DNA from: an uncultured Ruminococcus sp.
Lineage (GTDB): Bacteria > Bacillota > Clostridia > Oscillospirales > CAG-272
DNA: 5,395 nt
NCBI GenBank assembly: GCA_902796505.1
Contig: CADBPA010000156.1
Span: 1-5,395 of the forward strand
Direction of reading: 5' to 3'
Part shown: positions 1-5,395 of the stretch, piece by piece
Layout: every line of letters begins with the position of its first letter
Position numbering within the stretch: the first letter of the stretch is position 1
Notes under the pieces: model-generated
What the model saw: only the letters and a program-made list of their open reading frames with translations
Database searches by the model: none
Told to the model about the DNA's origin: nothing
Made by a program: the position numbers and the translations under genes

Positions 1-8
1 CTCATCAG

Positions 9-118
9 GAGAATTTTTCGTCAGGCAAGGCGCACCGAGCGAGGAAGGCGACGGCGTACGTGGGGTACGGCGAGCCGACCGAGTCGAAGGAGCAACGCAG
101 AATGGCGGAAAATTATTC
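9..118. repeat. Candidate dispersed intergenic repeat with partial two-fold symmetry
   Basis: This GC-rich, non-coding segment is built symmetrically. Its ends are AT-rich and imperfectly complementary: GAATTTTTCGTCA at 11-23, and the reverse complement of 103-118, which begins GAATAATTTTCCGCCA. At the centre, CGTAC (55-59) and GTACG (65-69) flank a 5-nt loop. The two halves also carry a degenerate direct repeat about 40 nt apart: GGCGCACCGAGCGAGGAAGG at 29-48 and a related copy at 69-90. The right end includes the queA stop codon (TAA, complement of 113-115). From memory, similar elements of about 100 nt with AAGGCG, a GTAC core and AACGCAG recur between genes in clostridial genomes, but only one copy is visible here. 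It might fold in the RNA past the end of queA; no clear U-tract terminator is seen. Confidence 0.5.
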
Positions 119-1195
119 GATGAGCATTGCGTCGCCGAAAGAAAAGAAGCGATAGTGCTCTCTTACCGCCGTTTCGTAGGCACGCAGGATCAGGTCGCGG
201 CTTGCAAGGGCGCTGACCAGCATGATCAGGGTGGATTCGGGGAGGTGGAAATTCGTGATCAGGGCGTCGGTCGCCTTGAAGCGGTAGCCGGGGTAGATGA
301 AGATGCCGGTCTCGCCGCTGATCGGATGAACCTTTCCGCTCTCGTCCGACGCCGATTCGAGAACGCGGCAGGAGGTCGTTCCGACGGCGATGATGCGGCC
401 TCCGTTCTCCCGGCGGCGGTTGATCTCGGCGGCGACGTCGTCCGGGACGTAAAAATACTCGCCGTGCATCAGATGCTCCTCGATCTTCTCGACCTTGACC
501 GGGCGGAAGGTGCCGAGCCCGACGTGGAGAGTGACCTCGCCGTAACCGACGCCTTTTGCGCGGATGCGGTCGAGCAGTTCCTCGGTGAAATGCAGGCCGG
601 CGGTCGGCGCGGCGGCGGAGCCTTCGGCTTTGGCGTAGACCGTCTGGTAATCGTCCTTGTTTTCAAGTTTTTTCGTGATGTAGGGCGGCAGGGGCATATT
701 GCCGATGGCGTCGAGGACTTCGTAAATATTTTTGTACGCCGCCGTATCGTAGGAGAAGCGGACGGTACGGTTGCCGCCTTCGACGATCGCGGTCACCTCA
801 GCGGAAAGGATGCCGGAAAAATCGAACTTCGCGCCGACTTTCGCGCGTTTGCCGGGGCGGACGAGCGTTTCCCACTCGCCGTTTTCCAGCGCGCGCAGAA
901 GGAGCAGCTCGATGTCGCCTCCCGTCTTTTCGGTCTTTCCGAGCAGGCGCGCCGGAATGACCTTTGAGGAGTTGACGACCAGCATATCCTCCGGGCGAAG
1001 CTCGTCGATGACGTCGCGGAAAATTTTATGTTCGATCTCTCCGCTCTCCCGGTGAACGACCATCAGGCGACAGCCGTCCCGCTCCTCGCTCGGCGACTGG
1101 GCGATCAGCTCCTCGGGCAGGTCGTAATAAAAATCGTGGGTGGTCAGATCGGTTCGGATCCGCTCGTTGCGGATCTCTTCGTTGATTTTCTCCAT
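113..1195 (-). CDS. queA: S-adenosylmethionine:tRNA ribosyltransferase-isomerase (QueA)
   Basis: QueA transfers and isomerises the ribosyl part of S-adenosylmethionine onto 7-aminomethyl-7-deazaguanine at position 34 of tRNA, giving epoxyqueuosine; it acts in the cytoplasm. Family signatures run the full length: FYYDLPEELIAQ (22-33), SSKVIPARL (76-84), YQTVYAK (183-189), AAAPTAGLHFTEELL (194-208), TLHVGLGTFRPVK (222-234), EHLMHGEYF (240-248), VGTTSCRVLES (271-281) and ALITNFHLPESTLIMLVSAL (311-330). At 360 residues it matches the usual length of about 340-356 plus an N-terminal extension of about 17 residues. The ATG is supported by AAGGA five bases upstream and no later ATG precedes the conserved domain. 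Small departures from the usual sequence are S75-S76 in place of Asp-Thr/Ser, and A194 where Val is common. It is transcribed alone, away from dapA; ruvB and tgt, its frequent partners, are not in view. Confidence 0.97.
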   Translation of the reverse strand: MEKINEEIRNERIRTDLTTHDFYYDLPEELIAQSPSEERDGCRLMVVHRESGEIEHKIFRDVIDELRPEDMLVVNSSKVIPARLLGKTEKTGGDIELLLLRALENGEWETLVRPGKRAKVGAKFDFSGILSAEVTAIVEGGNRTVRFSYDTAAYKNIYEVLDAIGNMPLPPYITKKLENKDDYQTVYAKAEGSAAAPTAGLHFTEELLDRIRAKGVGYGEVTLHVGLGTFRPVKVEKIEEHLMHGEYFYVPDDVAAEINRRRENGGRIIAVGTTSCRVLESASDESGKVHPISGETGIFIYPGYRFKATDALITNFHLPESTLIMLVSALASRDLILRAYETAVREHYRFFSFGDAMLIE

Positions 1196-1219
1196 AGTTG
1201 TCCTTTTTGTTTCTTATTT

Positions 1220-1257
1220 CGGTTTTTCGCATAAGATGATACTGTACGGAAAAACCG
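1220..1257 (-). promoter_or_regulatory. Inverted repeat / hairpin in the queA leader
   Basis: CGGTTTTTC (1220-1228) and GAAAAACCG (1249-1257) form a perfect 9-bp inverted repeat around a 20-nt loop. It falls within the predicted 5' leader of queA, about 30 nt downstream of the inferred transcript start and 24 nt before the start codon. No U-tract follows it on either strand, so it is not a simple intrinsic terminator. It could be an RNA structure near the ribosome binding site or a DNA operator. I could not match it to a preQ1 riboswitch, so the role is open. Confidence 0.45.
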
Positions 1258-1294
1258 CACGCCATCTTTCGTCCCCGAATTCCGATTTCCTCTC

Positions 1295-1300
1295 TATTAT
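1295..1300 (+). promoter_or_regulatory. Possible dapA -10 box sharing the queA -10
   Basis: TATTAT on the plus strand matches five of six bases of the -10 consensus and is the same DNA as the queA -10 box read from the other side. No good -35 lies 16-18 bp upstream (TCCCCG at 17 bp). It would put the dapA start near 1307 and give a short leader of about 25-35 nt. No better plus-strand promoter was found in the spacer; GATACT at 1238-1243 is weaker. The short leader leaves no room for a lysine riboswitch. Confidence 0.3.
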
Positions 1301-1324
1301 ACACGAACGAAGACACTTTTTCAA
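1296..1324 (-). promoter_or_regulatory. Sigma-A promoter for queA
   Basis: On the minus strand, the -35 box TTGAAA (1324-1319) and a perfect -10 box TATAAT (1301-1296) are separated by exactly 17 bp, close to the housekeeping sigma consensus. Transcription would start near 1289, giving queA a leader of about 94 nt. The -35 box overlaps the AAGGA just upstream of the dapA start, so the queA promoter abuts the translation start of the divergent gene. Confidence 0.8.
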
Positions 1325-1329
1325 GGACC

Positions 1330-2268
1330 ATGAGAAAACAAATGAAAAAACGTGAAATTTTTTCCGGCGTCGGCACGGCGCTGATCACCCCCTTCCGGGA
1401 CGGGCAGATCGACTATCCCGCGCTTTCGGCGCTGATCGAAGGACAGATCGCGGCAGGGGTGGACGCGCTGATCGTCGGCGGAACGACCGGGGAGGCCGCC
1501 ACGCTGACCGACAAGGAACGCTATACGCTCTACCGCTTCTGCGCCGACCGCGTCGCCGGGCGGACGAAGCTGATCTTCGGCACCGGTACCAACGACACAA
1601 GCGCCGCCCTCGCGCATACGAAAGCCGCCGCCTCCCTCGGCGCGGACGGCGCGCTCTGCGTGACGCCCTATTACAACAAAGGCACTGAAGCAGGCCTTGA
1701 AGCGCACTACCGGACGATCGCGGAAGAGGGCGGACTCCCGGTCATTCTCTACAACGTTCCGAGCCGCACCGGGGTGAATCTCTCGCTGAAACTTCTGAAA
1801 AAACTCTCAAAATTACAAACAATTGTTGGCATAAAGGAGGCTTCCGACTCGGCGGAACGCCTGATCTCGCTTGCCGCTCTCGGCGACGCGCTTCCGCTCT
1901 ACGCCGGGAATGACAGCGCGGCGTACACCGTCTTTGCGCTCGGCGGGCGCGGGGTGATCTCGGTTGTCTCCAACCTTTTCCCGGCGCGGACGCGGGCGAT
2001 CGGCGAGCGCTGGTTTGCCGGGGACGCCGCCGGGGCGTTTGCCGCGCAGAAGGCGCTTTTGCCGCTTGCGGGCGCGCTCTTTGCCGAGACCAATCCGACG
2101 CCGGTCAAGTACGCGGCGAGTCTGCTCGGACTTTGCCGGGCGGAGGTGCGCCTGCCGCTCGCCGAGGCGGCGGAAGGGACGAAGGCGCGCATTCGCCGAG
2201 CGACGGCAAAACTGCTTTCGCGGAAAGAAAAAGATCCCGCGGCGCGCGCCGGGGATCCGGGAAAATGA
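1330..2268 (+). CDS. dapA: 4-hydroxy-tetrahydrodipicolinate synthase (DapA)
   Basis: DapA condenses pyruvate with aspartate semialdehyde, committing carbon to diaminopimelate and lysine and so to the cell wall; it is a cytoplasmic TIM-barrel aldolase. All key residues are visible: GTTGEA with T52/T53, Y115 in TPYYNKG, YNVPSRTG with Y141 and R146, and the Schiff-base K169 in VGIKEAS. Each is offset by eight from the E. coli residues T44, T45, Y107, Y133, R138 and K161. The start is uncertain. AAGGA (1323-1327) is only 2 nt from the ATG at 1330 but 14 nt from an in-frame ATG at 1342; the later start gives 308 residues. The charged tail from about residue 298 extends past the normal family end and is encoded by a minus-strand terminator. 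Known relatives in the same superfamily include N-acetylneuraminate lyase, but the full active-site set favours DapA. Confidence 0.94.
   Translation: MRKQMKKREIFSGVGTALITPFRDGQIDYPALSALIEGQIAAGVDALIVGGTTGEAATLTDKERYTLYRFCADRVAGRTKLIFGTGTNDTSAALAHTKAAASLGADGALCVTPYYNKGTEAGLEAHYRTIAEEGGLPVILYNVPSRTGVNLSLKLLKKLSKLQTIVGIKEASDSAERLISLAALGDALPLYAGNDSAAYTVFALGGRGVISVVSNLFPARTRAIGERWFAGDAAGAFAAQKALLPLAGALFAETNPTPVKYAASLLGLCRAEVRLPLAEAAEGTKARIRRATAKLLSRKEKDPAARAGDPGK
2224..2257 (-). terminator. Intrinsic terminator (minus strand) inside the 3' end of dapA
   Basis: Read on the minus strand, GATCCC (2257-2252) pairs with GGGATC (2238-2233). Inside this, CGGC pairs with GCCG around a GCGC loop, with one bulged base. 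The hairpin is followed at once by TTTTTCTTT (2232-2224). This is a textbook Rho-independent terminator for the leftward operon, yet it lies wholly within the last codons of dapA on the other strand. On the plus strand no T-tract follows the hairpin. Confidence 0.7.
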
Positions 2269-2276
2269 CCGATATG

Positions 2277-2316
2277 AAAAACAGCCGCGGCCTTCCTGAT
2301 GCTTTGCGGCTGTTTT
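2277..2316. terminator. Bidirectional terminator between dapA and the leftward operon
   Basis: AAAACAGCCGC (2278-2288) and GCGGCTGTTTT (2306-2316) form a perfect 11-bp inverted repeat with a 17-nt loop. The arms end in A-runs and T-runs, so the structure can work in both directions. The T-run is slightly longer on the minus strand (TTTTT) than on the plus strand (TTTT). It begins 9 bp after the dapA stop and 5 bp beyond the stop of the small membrane protein gene. Confidence 0.8.
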
Positions 2317-2320
2317 ACGC

Positions 2321-2491
2321 TCACGCCAGCAGAAGGGCGATCGCCGAGGCGGCGGCGAGCAGGGCGACGGCAAGGAAGGTCAGGCAGCCGACGCCGTAGG
2401 GATGCGTCTGCCGCCAGGAGGAAAGCGGACCTTTCAGTTCGTCATTCCTGCCGTAGGGCTGACCACGATCGTTTTGCGCATGATTTTTCAT
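2321..2491 (-). CDS. Small single-helix membrane protein of unknown function
   Basis: This 56-residue protein begins MKNHAQNDRGQPYGRNDELK. It has a hydrophilic N-terminal half of about 33 residues, then one hydrophobic helix from about residue 34 (VGCLTFLAVALLAAASAIAL, then LLA) that runs to the last residue. No signal-peptide cleavage pattern follows, so it is probably C-terminally anchored with the N-terminus in the cytoplasm. Its ATG overlaps the stop of the MFS gene as ATGA. A good binding site, AAAGGAG, lies in the last MFS codons, 11 nt upstream. The stop is followed within 5 bp by a terminator, which marks it as the last gene of the operon. I do not recognise the family. Coupling to the transporter suggests an accessory or quality-control subunit, but that is inference. 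Confidence 0.72.
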   Translation of the reverse strand: MKNHAQNDRGQPYGRNDELKGPLSSWRQTHPYGVGCLTFLAVALLAAASAIALLLA

Positions 2492-3825
2492 CCGGGGTTT
2501 TCTCCTTTCGGGATTTCTTTGCCCTTCCCTTTTTTCCGCAGAAGGAAGAAGCGGACGTAGGCGACGAGAAGCAGAAGGCAGATCGCGCTGATGACCGAAA
2601 AGACCTGCTGCGGATAGACCGAGAGTCCGAGAAAGCGGTTTCCGTTCTTCTCGATATAGGAGGCAAGCGCCGATTCGCCGAGCGTTCCGAGCAGAGTCGA
2701 GATACCGCCGATGGCGTAGAGCCAGGCGAGCGCGTCGGTGCGGTCTTCGTGCGGAACGTAATCGAAGGCGATATTGAACATCGCGCTGTTCAGGCCTCCC
2801 ATCGCCATCCCGTTCAGGACCATATAGATCGCAAAGCACCAGCGGCCGTTTTCCGGGACGCTTGAGGCGGCAAAGAGATAGCCCAGCGCGGCGATCGGTA
2901 CCACGATCGTCAGAAGCGTTGCCCAGGAGGTCTTGTCTGCGATCCTGCCGAACGGGATCGAGACCACCGAGCGCACCACGCTCTGGATCAGCATCAGGAT
3001 CGCCGAGTAGGTCGCCGTGAAAAGCAGGACGTTCAGTTTATAAACGCCGTAAAAATTCGCCGCGGCCACCGAGAAATAGTACAGAACAAAAATCGGGATG
3101 ACCAGCCGGAAATTGCGGCTTCCGAGCGTCACCCGGAAGGAGCGGGCGAGATTTTCAAAGAAGCCGACCGGTTTTTCTTCGGGCAACGCCTGCTCCTGCG
3201 CCGGCTCGCGGACGAGGATCAGCGAAAGCGTATGCGGGATCGAGATGATCAGAATCGAGAAACCGGCAAACAGGAAGAATCCGCGCATATTCCCCGCCGC
3301 GCGATAGGCGTCGAGCACCCTGCCCATCAAAAAACTGAAGGCAAAGCCGGAATAGAGCGAGACGATCTCCTTGATCGCCGTGAATCTGCCGCGCTTGTGA
3401 TCCGGGACGTTGGACATCATCCACGCCGCGCGGAAGGGCGAGATCAGCGAGACCGAGCCGTAGCCGAGCAGCAGAAAGAGAGCGAGAAGGATCGATCTGC
3501 CGTTCGCGCTGAGTCCCGAAAACATCGGGGTGAAATAGACCAGCGCGAGTGAGAGCTGGCTGAAAAGGCAGGTCAGCGTGACGAACCGCTTGACGCCGAC
3601 GCGGCGGCGGATCAGCAGAACGCCGAGAAGCTGAAGCATGGCGGCGGTCTGACCGATGGCGGTGACGGTTCCCTGAAGGGCTGTGGACATACCGACCTCG
3701 GTCATCAGCGCCGAGAGGAAAAGATCCGAGAGGATCAGGGTGACAAAGTATTCGAGCGCCGCTTCCACCACATAGGAGGCGCGGCTGATCTTCCCGTCGG
3801 GATCGGCGGGCAAAAAGGATCTCAT
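2488..3825 (-). CDS. Major facilitator superfamily (MFS) transporter, substrate unknown
   Basis: This 445-residue protein has about 12 hydrophobic segments in two sets of six. These lie near residues 20-44, 51-72, 80-99, 110-130, 150-168 and 182-204, then, after a charged linker (205-240), near 241-260, 266-290, 304-350 (two helices), 366-385 and 408-430. An MFS motif-A sequence, GRIADK, stands at 293-298 between helices 8 and 9. The cytoplasmic loops after helices 4 and 10 repeat each other: VPDHKRGRFTA (140-150) and VPHEDRTDALA (357-367). No drug, sugar or peptide signature allows a substrate to be named. The ATG is preceded by GAGGG, 11 nt upstream. A 54-bp gap with no convincing promoter or terminator separates it from the Nif3-like gene upstream, so co-transcription is likely. 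It overlaps the next gene by 4 bp. Confidence 0.88.
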   Translation of the reverse strand: MRSFLPADPDGKISRASYVVEAALEYFVTLILSDLFLSALMTEVGMSTALQGTVTAIGQTAAMLQLLGVLLIRRRVGVKRFVTLTCLFSQLSLALVYFTPMFSGLSANGRSILLALFLLLGYGSVSLISPFRAAWMMSNVPDHKRGRFTAIKEIVSLYSGFAFSFLMGRVLDAYRAAGNMRGFFLFAGFSILIISIPHTLSLILVREPAQEQALPEEKPVGFFENLARSFRVTLGSRNFRLVIPIFVLYYFSVAAANFYGVYKLNVLLFTATYSAILMLIQSVVRSVVSIPFGRIADKTSWATLLTIVVPIAALGYLFAASSVPENGRWCFAIYMVLNGMAMGGLNSAMFNIAFDYVPHEDRTDALAWLYAIGGISTLLGTLGESALASYIEKNGNRFLGLSVYPQQVFSVISAICLLLLVAYVRFFLLRKKGKGKEIPKGENPG

Positions 3826-3879
3826 GGCGACGTTTTCCCTCGATATGTAAACTATTCTTGTCTTTTTGAAGGATTTTGA

Positions 3880-4644
3880 TCAGAAAGTGCGGATCTGGTT
3901 GGAATCATACCGCTCGATCTGCAGATAGGGATCGGAGGAGGAAAGGATCTTTGCAAAGAAGCGGAGGACCGGGACTTCGGTGAAATAATGCCCGGCTTCG
4001 ATCAGGTTGATGCCGAGACCGCTCGCGTCCTCCATCATGTTATAGCCGATGCGGCCGGAGAGGAAGGTATCGGCGCCCTCCTCCAACGCGTCGCGGATAT
4101 AGCCCTTCCCGTCTCCGCCGACGAGGGCAACAGTGCGCACGTCGTTATAGGCGTCCGACGCCAGCACCCAATCCGAGCCGAGCAGCTCTTTGAGGCGGAA
4201 GGCGAAGTCCTCGAGCGTCATCTCCTCAGGGAGCGTTCCGATCCTGCCGAGGTCGCCTTCGCCGAACGGGCGGGCGTCCTCCAGACCGAGCGCCTCCGCG
4301 AGGCAGTCGTTCACGCCGCCGCCGACCTTGTCCGCGCGGGTGTGGAAGGAAAAGACCGAGACGCCGTTCTGCACGAGCTTGATGACCTTGCGCTGGACGT
4401 GGTCGTCCTCGGTCATGGCGTTCATCGGGCGAAAGACGAGCGGATGATGCGAAACGATCAGGTCGAATTGGTTTTCGATCGCGTAATCGACGCACTCCTC
4501 GGTCACGTCCAGCGTGACGATCGCCTTGCGGACTTCGTTCTCCGCGTCGGGGCAGACCATCAGCCCATCGTTGTCCCAGCTCTCGCGTAACGCGAGGGGG
4601 ATGACCGCCTCAAAGCGGTCGTAAAGTTCTCTTACGGTCATCAT
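3880..4644 (-). CDS. Nif3-like dinuclear metal-centre protein (YbgI/YqfO family, short form)
   Basis: This family forms ring-shaped hexamers with a two-metal site; some members are annotated as type 2 GTP cyclohydrolase I, but the cellular role is unsettled. The ligand set known from E. coli YbgI is complete: H66-H67 in VSHHPLVF, D105 in FSFHTRADKVGGGVND, and H219 and E223 in EAGHYFTEVPV. At 254 residues it is the short form, lacking the PII-like middle insert of the roughly 370-residue Bacillus YqfO. Two conserved spots are altered: HTRAD instead of the usual HTNLD, and SGRIGYN (196-202) where TGDxxYH is common. The ATG at 4644 directly follows the trmK stop. The next codon is also ATG (4641), and its spacing from the binding site is better, so the true protein may be one residue shorter. 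Confidence 0.93.
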   Translation of the reverse strand: MMTVRELYDRFEAVIPLALRESWDNDGLMVCPDAENEVRKAIVTLDVTEECVDYAIENQFDLIVSHHPLVFRPMNAMTEDDHVQRKVIKLVQNGVSVFSFHTRADKVGGGVNDCLAEALGLEDARPFGEGDLGRIGTLPEEMTLEDFAFRLKELLGSDWVLASDAYNDVRTVALVGGDGKGYIRDALEEGADTFLSGRIGYNMMEDASGLGINLIEAGHYFTEVPVLRFFAKILSSSDPYLQIERYDSNQIRTF

Positions 4645-4654
4645 TCATTCCTCC
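4639..4654 (-). promoter_or_regulatory. Ribosome binding site and double ATG at the trmK/Nif3 junction
   Basis: GGAGG (4654-4650) lies inside the last codons of trmK. It stands 5 nt from the ATG at 4644 and 8 nt from the in-frame ATG at 4641. The stop TGA of trmK (4647-4645) directly precedes the first ATG. This supports coupled translation and favours 4641 by spacing. Confidence 0.7.
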
Positions 4655-5367
4655 GGATGGAAAAAGAGCATCGGATCAAAGGCGGCTTTTGCCGCTTCGA
4701 GAAGAGAAAGTTCGTATTCGGCGTCCTCGCCGCCCCGGCGTTTTCCGTCGGCGGCGCGCCGCAGCGCGCAAAGGCGCGCGCGAAGATATTGTTTTTCCGC
4801 TTCGGTTTTCGCGCCGTCCCGAAGCAATCTGCCGAATTCGCACAGCGCGGCGGAGGGACTCTGCCGCTCGCCGGTGAAGGAAGTGCAGAGGCAGACGTAC
4901 GCCCGCCCCGCCTCGACGGCGTACCCCTCGTCAAGGATCGCAAAGCCCTCTTCCAGAAGGCAGCGGCGCAGATGCGCCGCGCGGCTCATCGGCTGAAGGA
5001 TCAGGCGGACTCCGCCGTCACGCAGAAAGGGCGCGGCGGAAAGAATAGCGGCGATCAGCTCGCCCCCCATGCCGCAGACGGCAAGGTCGGTCACGCCGCG
5101 GCCTTCCAGGCAGGCGGCGCCGTCGGCAAGATAAAACTCCGCGCGGTTGGAAAGCCCCGCAAGCCTTACGTTTTCCTTTGCGGCGGCAAGCGGGCCTTCG
5201 TTCACGTCGGTGAGGATCGCGCGGCGGATGACACCGCTCCGCAGAAGCGAGATCGGCAGATAGCCGTGATCGGTGCCGACGTCGGCAAAGACCGCGCCGG
5301 GACGGACGAATTCTCCGGCGAGGCGCAGCCGCGCGCCCGGCGCGGGGACCGGGGAGGTCCGGATCAC
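4645..5367 (-). CDS. trmK: tRNA (adenine-22-N1)-methyltransferase TrmK
   Basis: TrmK methylates N1 of adenine 22 in the D-loop region of tRNA using S-adenosylmethionine. The N-terminal Rossmann-like domain shows motif I as FADVGTDHGYLP (27-38), the acidic end of strand 2 in ILTDVN (D54), ADGAACLE (81-88) and a motif-IV-like CGMGGELI (98-105), followed by LILQPM (122-127). The C-terminal third is charged and helical, as expected for the family's coiled-coil domain. The 240-residue length matches B. subtilis TrmK closely. The start codon is GTG, not ATG; it is favoured by the family N-terminus (a basic RL…A…V segment just before motif I) and by overlap with the upstream stop as GTGA. No strong binding site is seen, so translation may depend on coupling to the upstream gene. 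Confidence 0.93.
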   Translation of the reverse strand: MIRTSPVPAPGARLRLAGEFVRPGAVFADVGTDHGYLPISLLRSGVIRRAILTDVNEGPLAAAKENVRLAGLSNRAEFYLADGAACLEGRGVTDLAVCGMGGELIAAILSAAPFLRDGGVRLILQPMSRAAHLRRCLLEEGFAILDEGYAVEAGRAYVCLCTSFTGERQSPSAALCEFGRLLRDGAKTEAEKQYLRARLCALRRAADGKRRGGEDAEYELSLLEAAKAAFDPMLFFHPEE

Positions 5368-5395
5368 TTCTGCGAGAAGTACTCGTTCAGATTCC
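5364..5395 (-). CDS. C-terminal end of an upstream gene, possibly sigma factor RpoD (partial)
   Basis: One minus-strand frame reads NLNEYFSQK and stops at TGA (5366-5364), overlapping the trmK GTG by two bases as GTGA. Nine residues cannot identify a protein. However, the housekeeping sigma factor commonly lies upstream of trmK in Bacillota and its region 4.2 ends with a pattern like RSR-x-L-x-x-F/Y. NLNEYF would fit just after that. The identity is inference; the frame choice rests on the start/stop overlap. Confidence 0.4.
   Translation of the reverse strand, partial: NLNEYFSQK

Noticed and set aside
155..967. Long plus-strand open frame (270 codons) opposite queA
   Set aside because: It lies wholly antisense to a well-conserved gene and its translation has no recognisable domain; GC-rich coding DNA commonly leaves such open mirror frames.
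1026..1265. Minus-strand frame starting at ATG 1265 in the queA leader and overlapping queA out of frame
   Set aside because: Only a weak GGGGA precedes it, and most of its length is a shadow of queA; an upstream open frame with a control role is possible but unsupported.
1196..1329. Lysine or preQ1 riboswitch in the divergent spacer
   Set aside because: The dapA leader would be too short for a lysine riboswitch, and the queA leader lacks a recognisable preQ1 motif.
2299..2865. Plus-strand open frame of 188 codons across the small membrane protein and MFS genes
   Set aside because: It is antisense to better-supported genes, begins inside the terminator loop and has an arginine-rich, low-complexity translation.
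3826..3879. Separate promoter for the MFS gene (TTCAAA with a distant CATATC, or TTTACA)
   Set aside because: The TTCAAA/CATATC pairing has only three of six -10 matches, and TTTACA has no -10 box at a suitable distance.
3988..4590. Plus-strand open frame of 200 codons opposite the Nif3-like gene
   Set aside because: It is a mirror frame of a conserved protein with no binding site or family resemblance.

Overview
This window looks like ordinary core chromosome from a GC-rich member of the Bacillota, most likely a gut-type Clostridia lineage. The main clue is a trmK–Nif3-like pair, which may sit behind the tail of a major sigma factor gene; that order is familiar from Bacillota. Other clues are AGGAGG-type ribosome binding sites, a consensus sigma-A promoter and GC-rich codon choice. 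The genus cannot be named from the sequence alone.

Layout, left to right. Positions about 9-118 hold a GC-rich, partly symmetric element resembling a dispersed intergenic repeat; it runs into the stop codon of queA. queA (minus strand, 113-1195) makes the enzyme for the penultimate step of queuosine synthesis in tRNA. A 134-bp divergent spacer (1196-1329) carries an excellent sigma-A promoter for queA, a perfect 9-bp inverted repeat in the queA leader, and possibly a dapA promoter sharing the same -10 box. dapA (plus strand, 1330-2268) makes the first enzyme of the lysine/diaminopimelate branch.

From 2321 to the right edge, everything reads on the minus strand and looks like one transcription unit. 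In transcription order it runs: end of an upstream gene (possibly rpoD), trmK, a Nif3-like metal protein, a 12-helix MFS transporter, and a 56-residue single-helix membrane protein. Junctions are tight: a GTGA overlap, a TGA directly followed by ATG, a 54-bp gap, and an ATGA overlap. This unit converges on dapA. Two minus-strand terminators lie at the meeting point, one of them inside the last codons of dapA.

No defence system, mobile element, CRISPR array, rRNA or tRNA gene was seen, and nothing here forms a clearly new biological system. The best leads are the left-edge repeat, the small membrane protein coupled to the MFS gene, the terminator embedded in dapA, and the shared divergent promoter with its leader hairpin.
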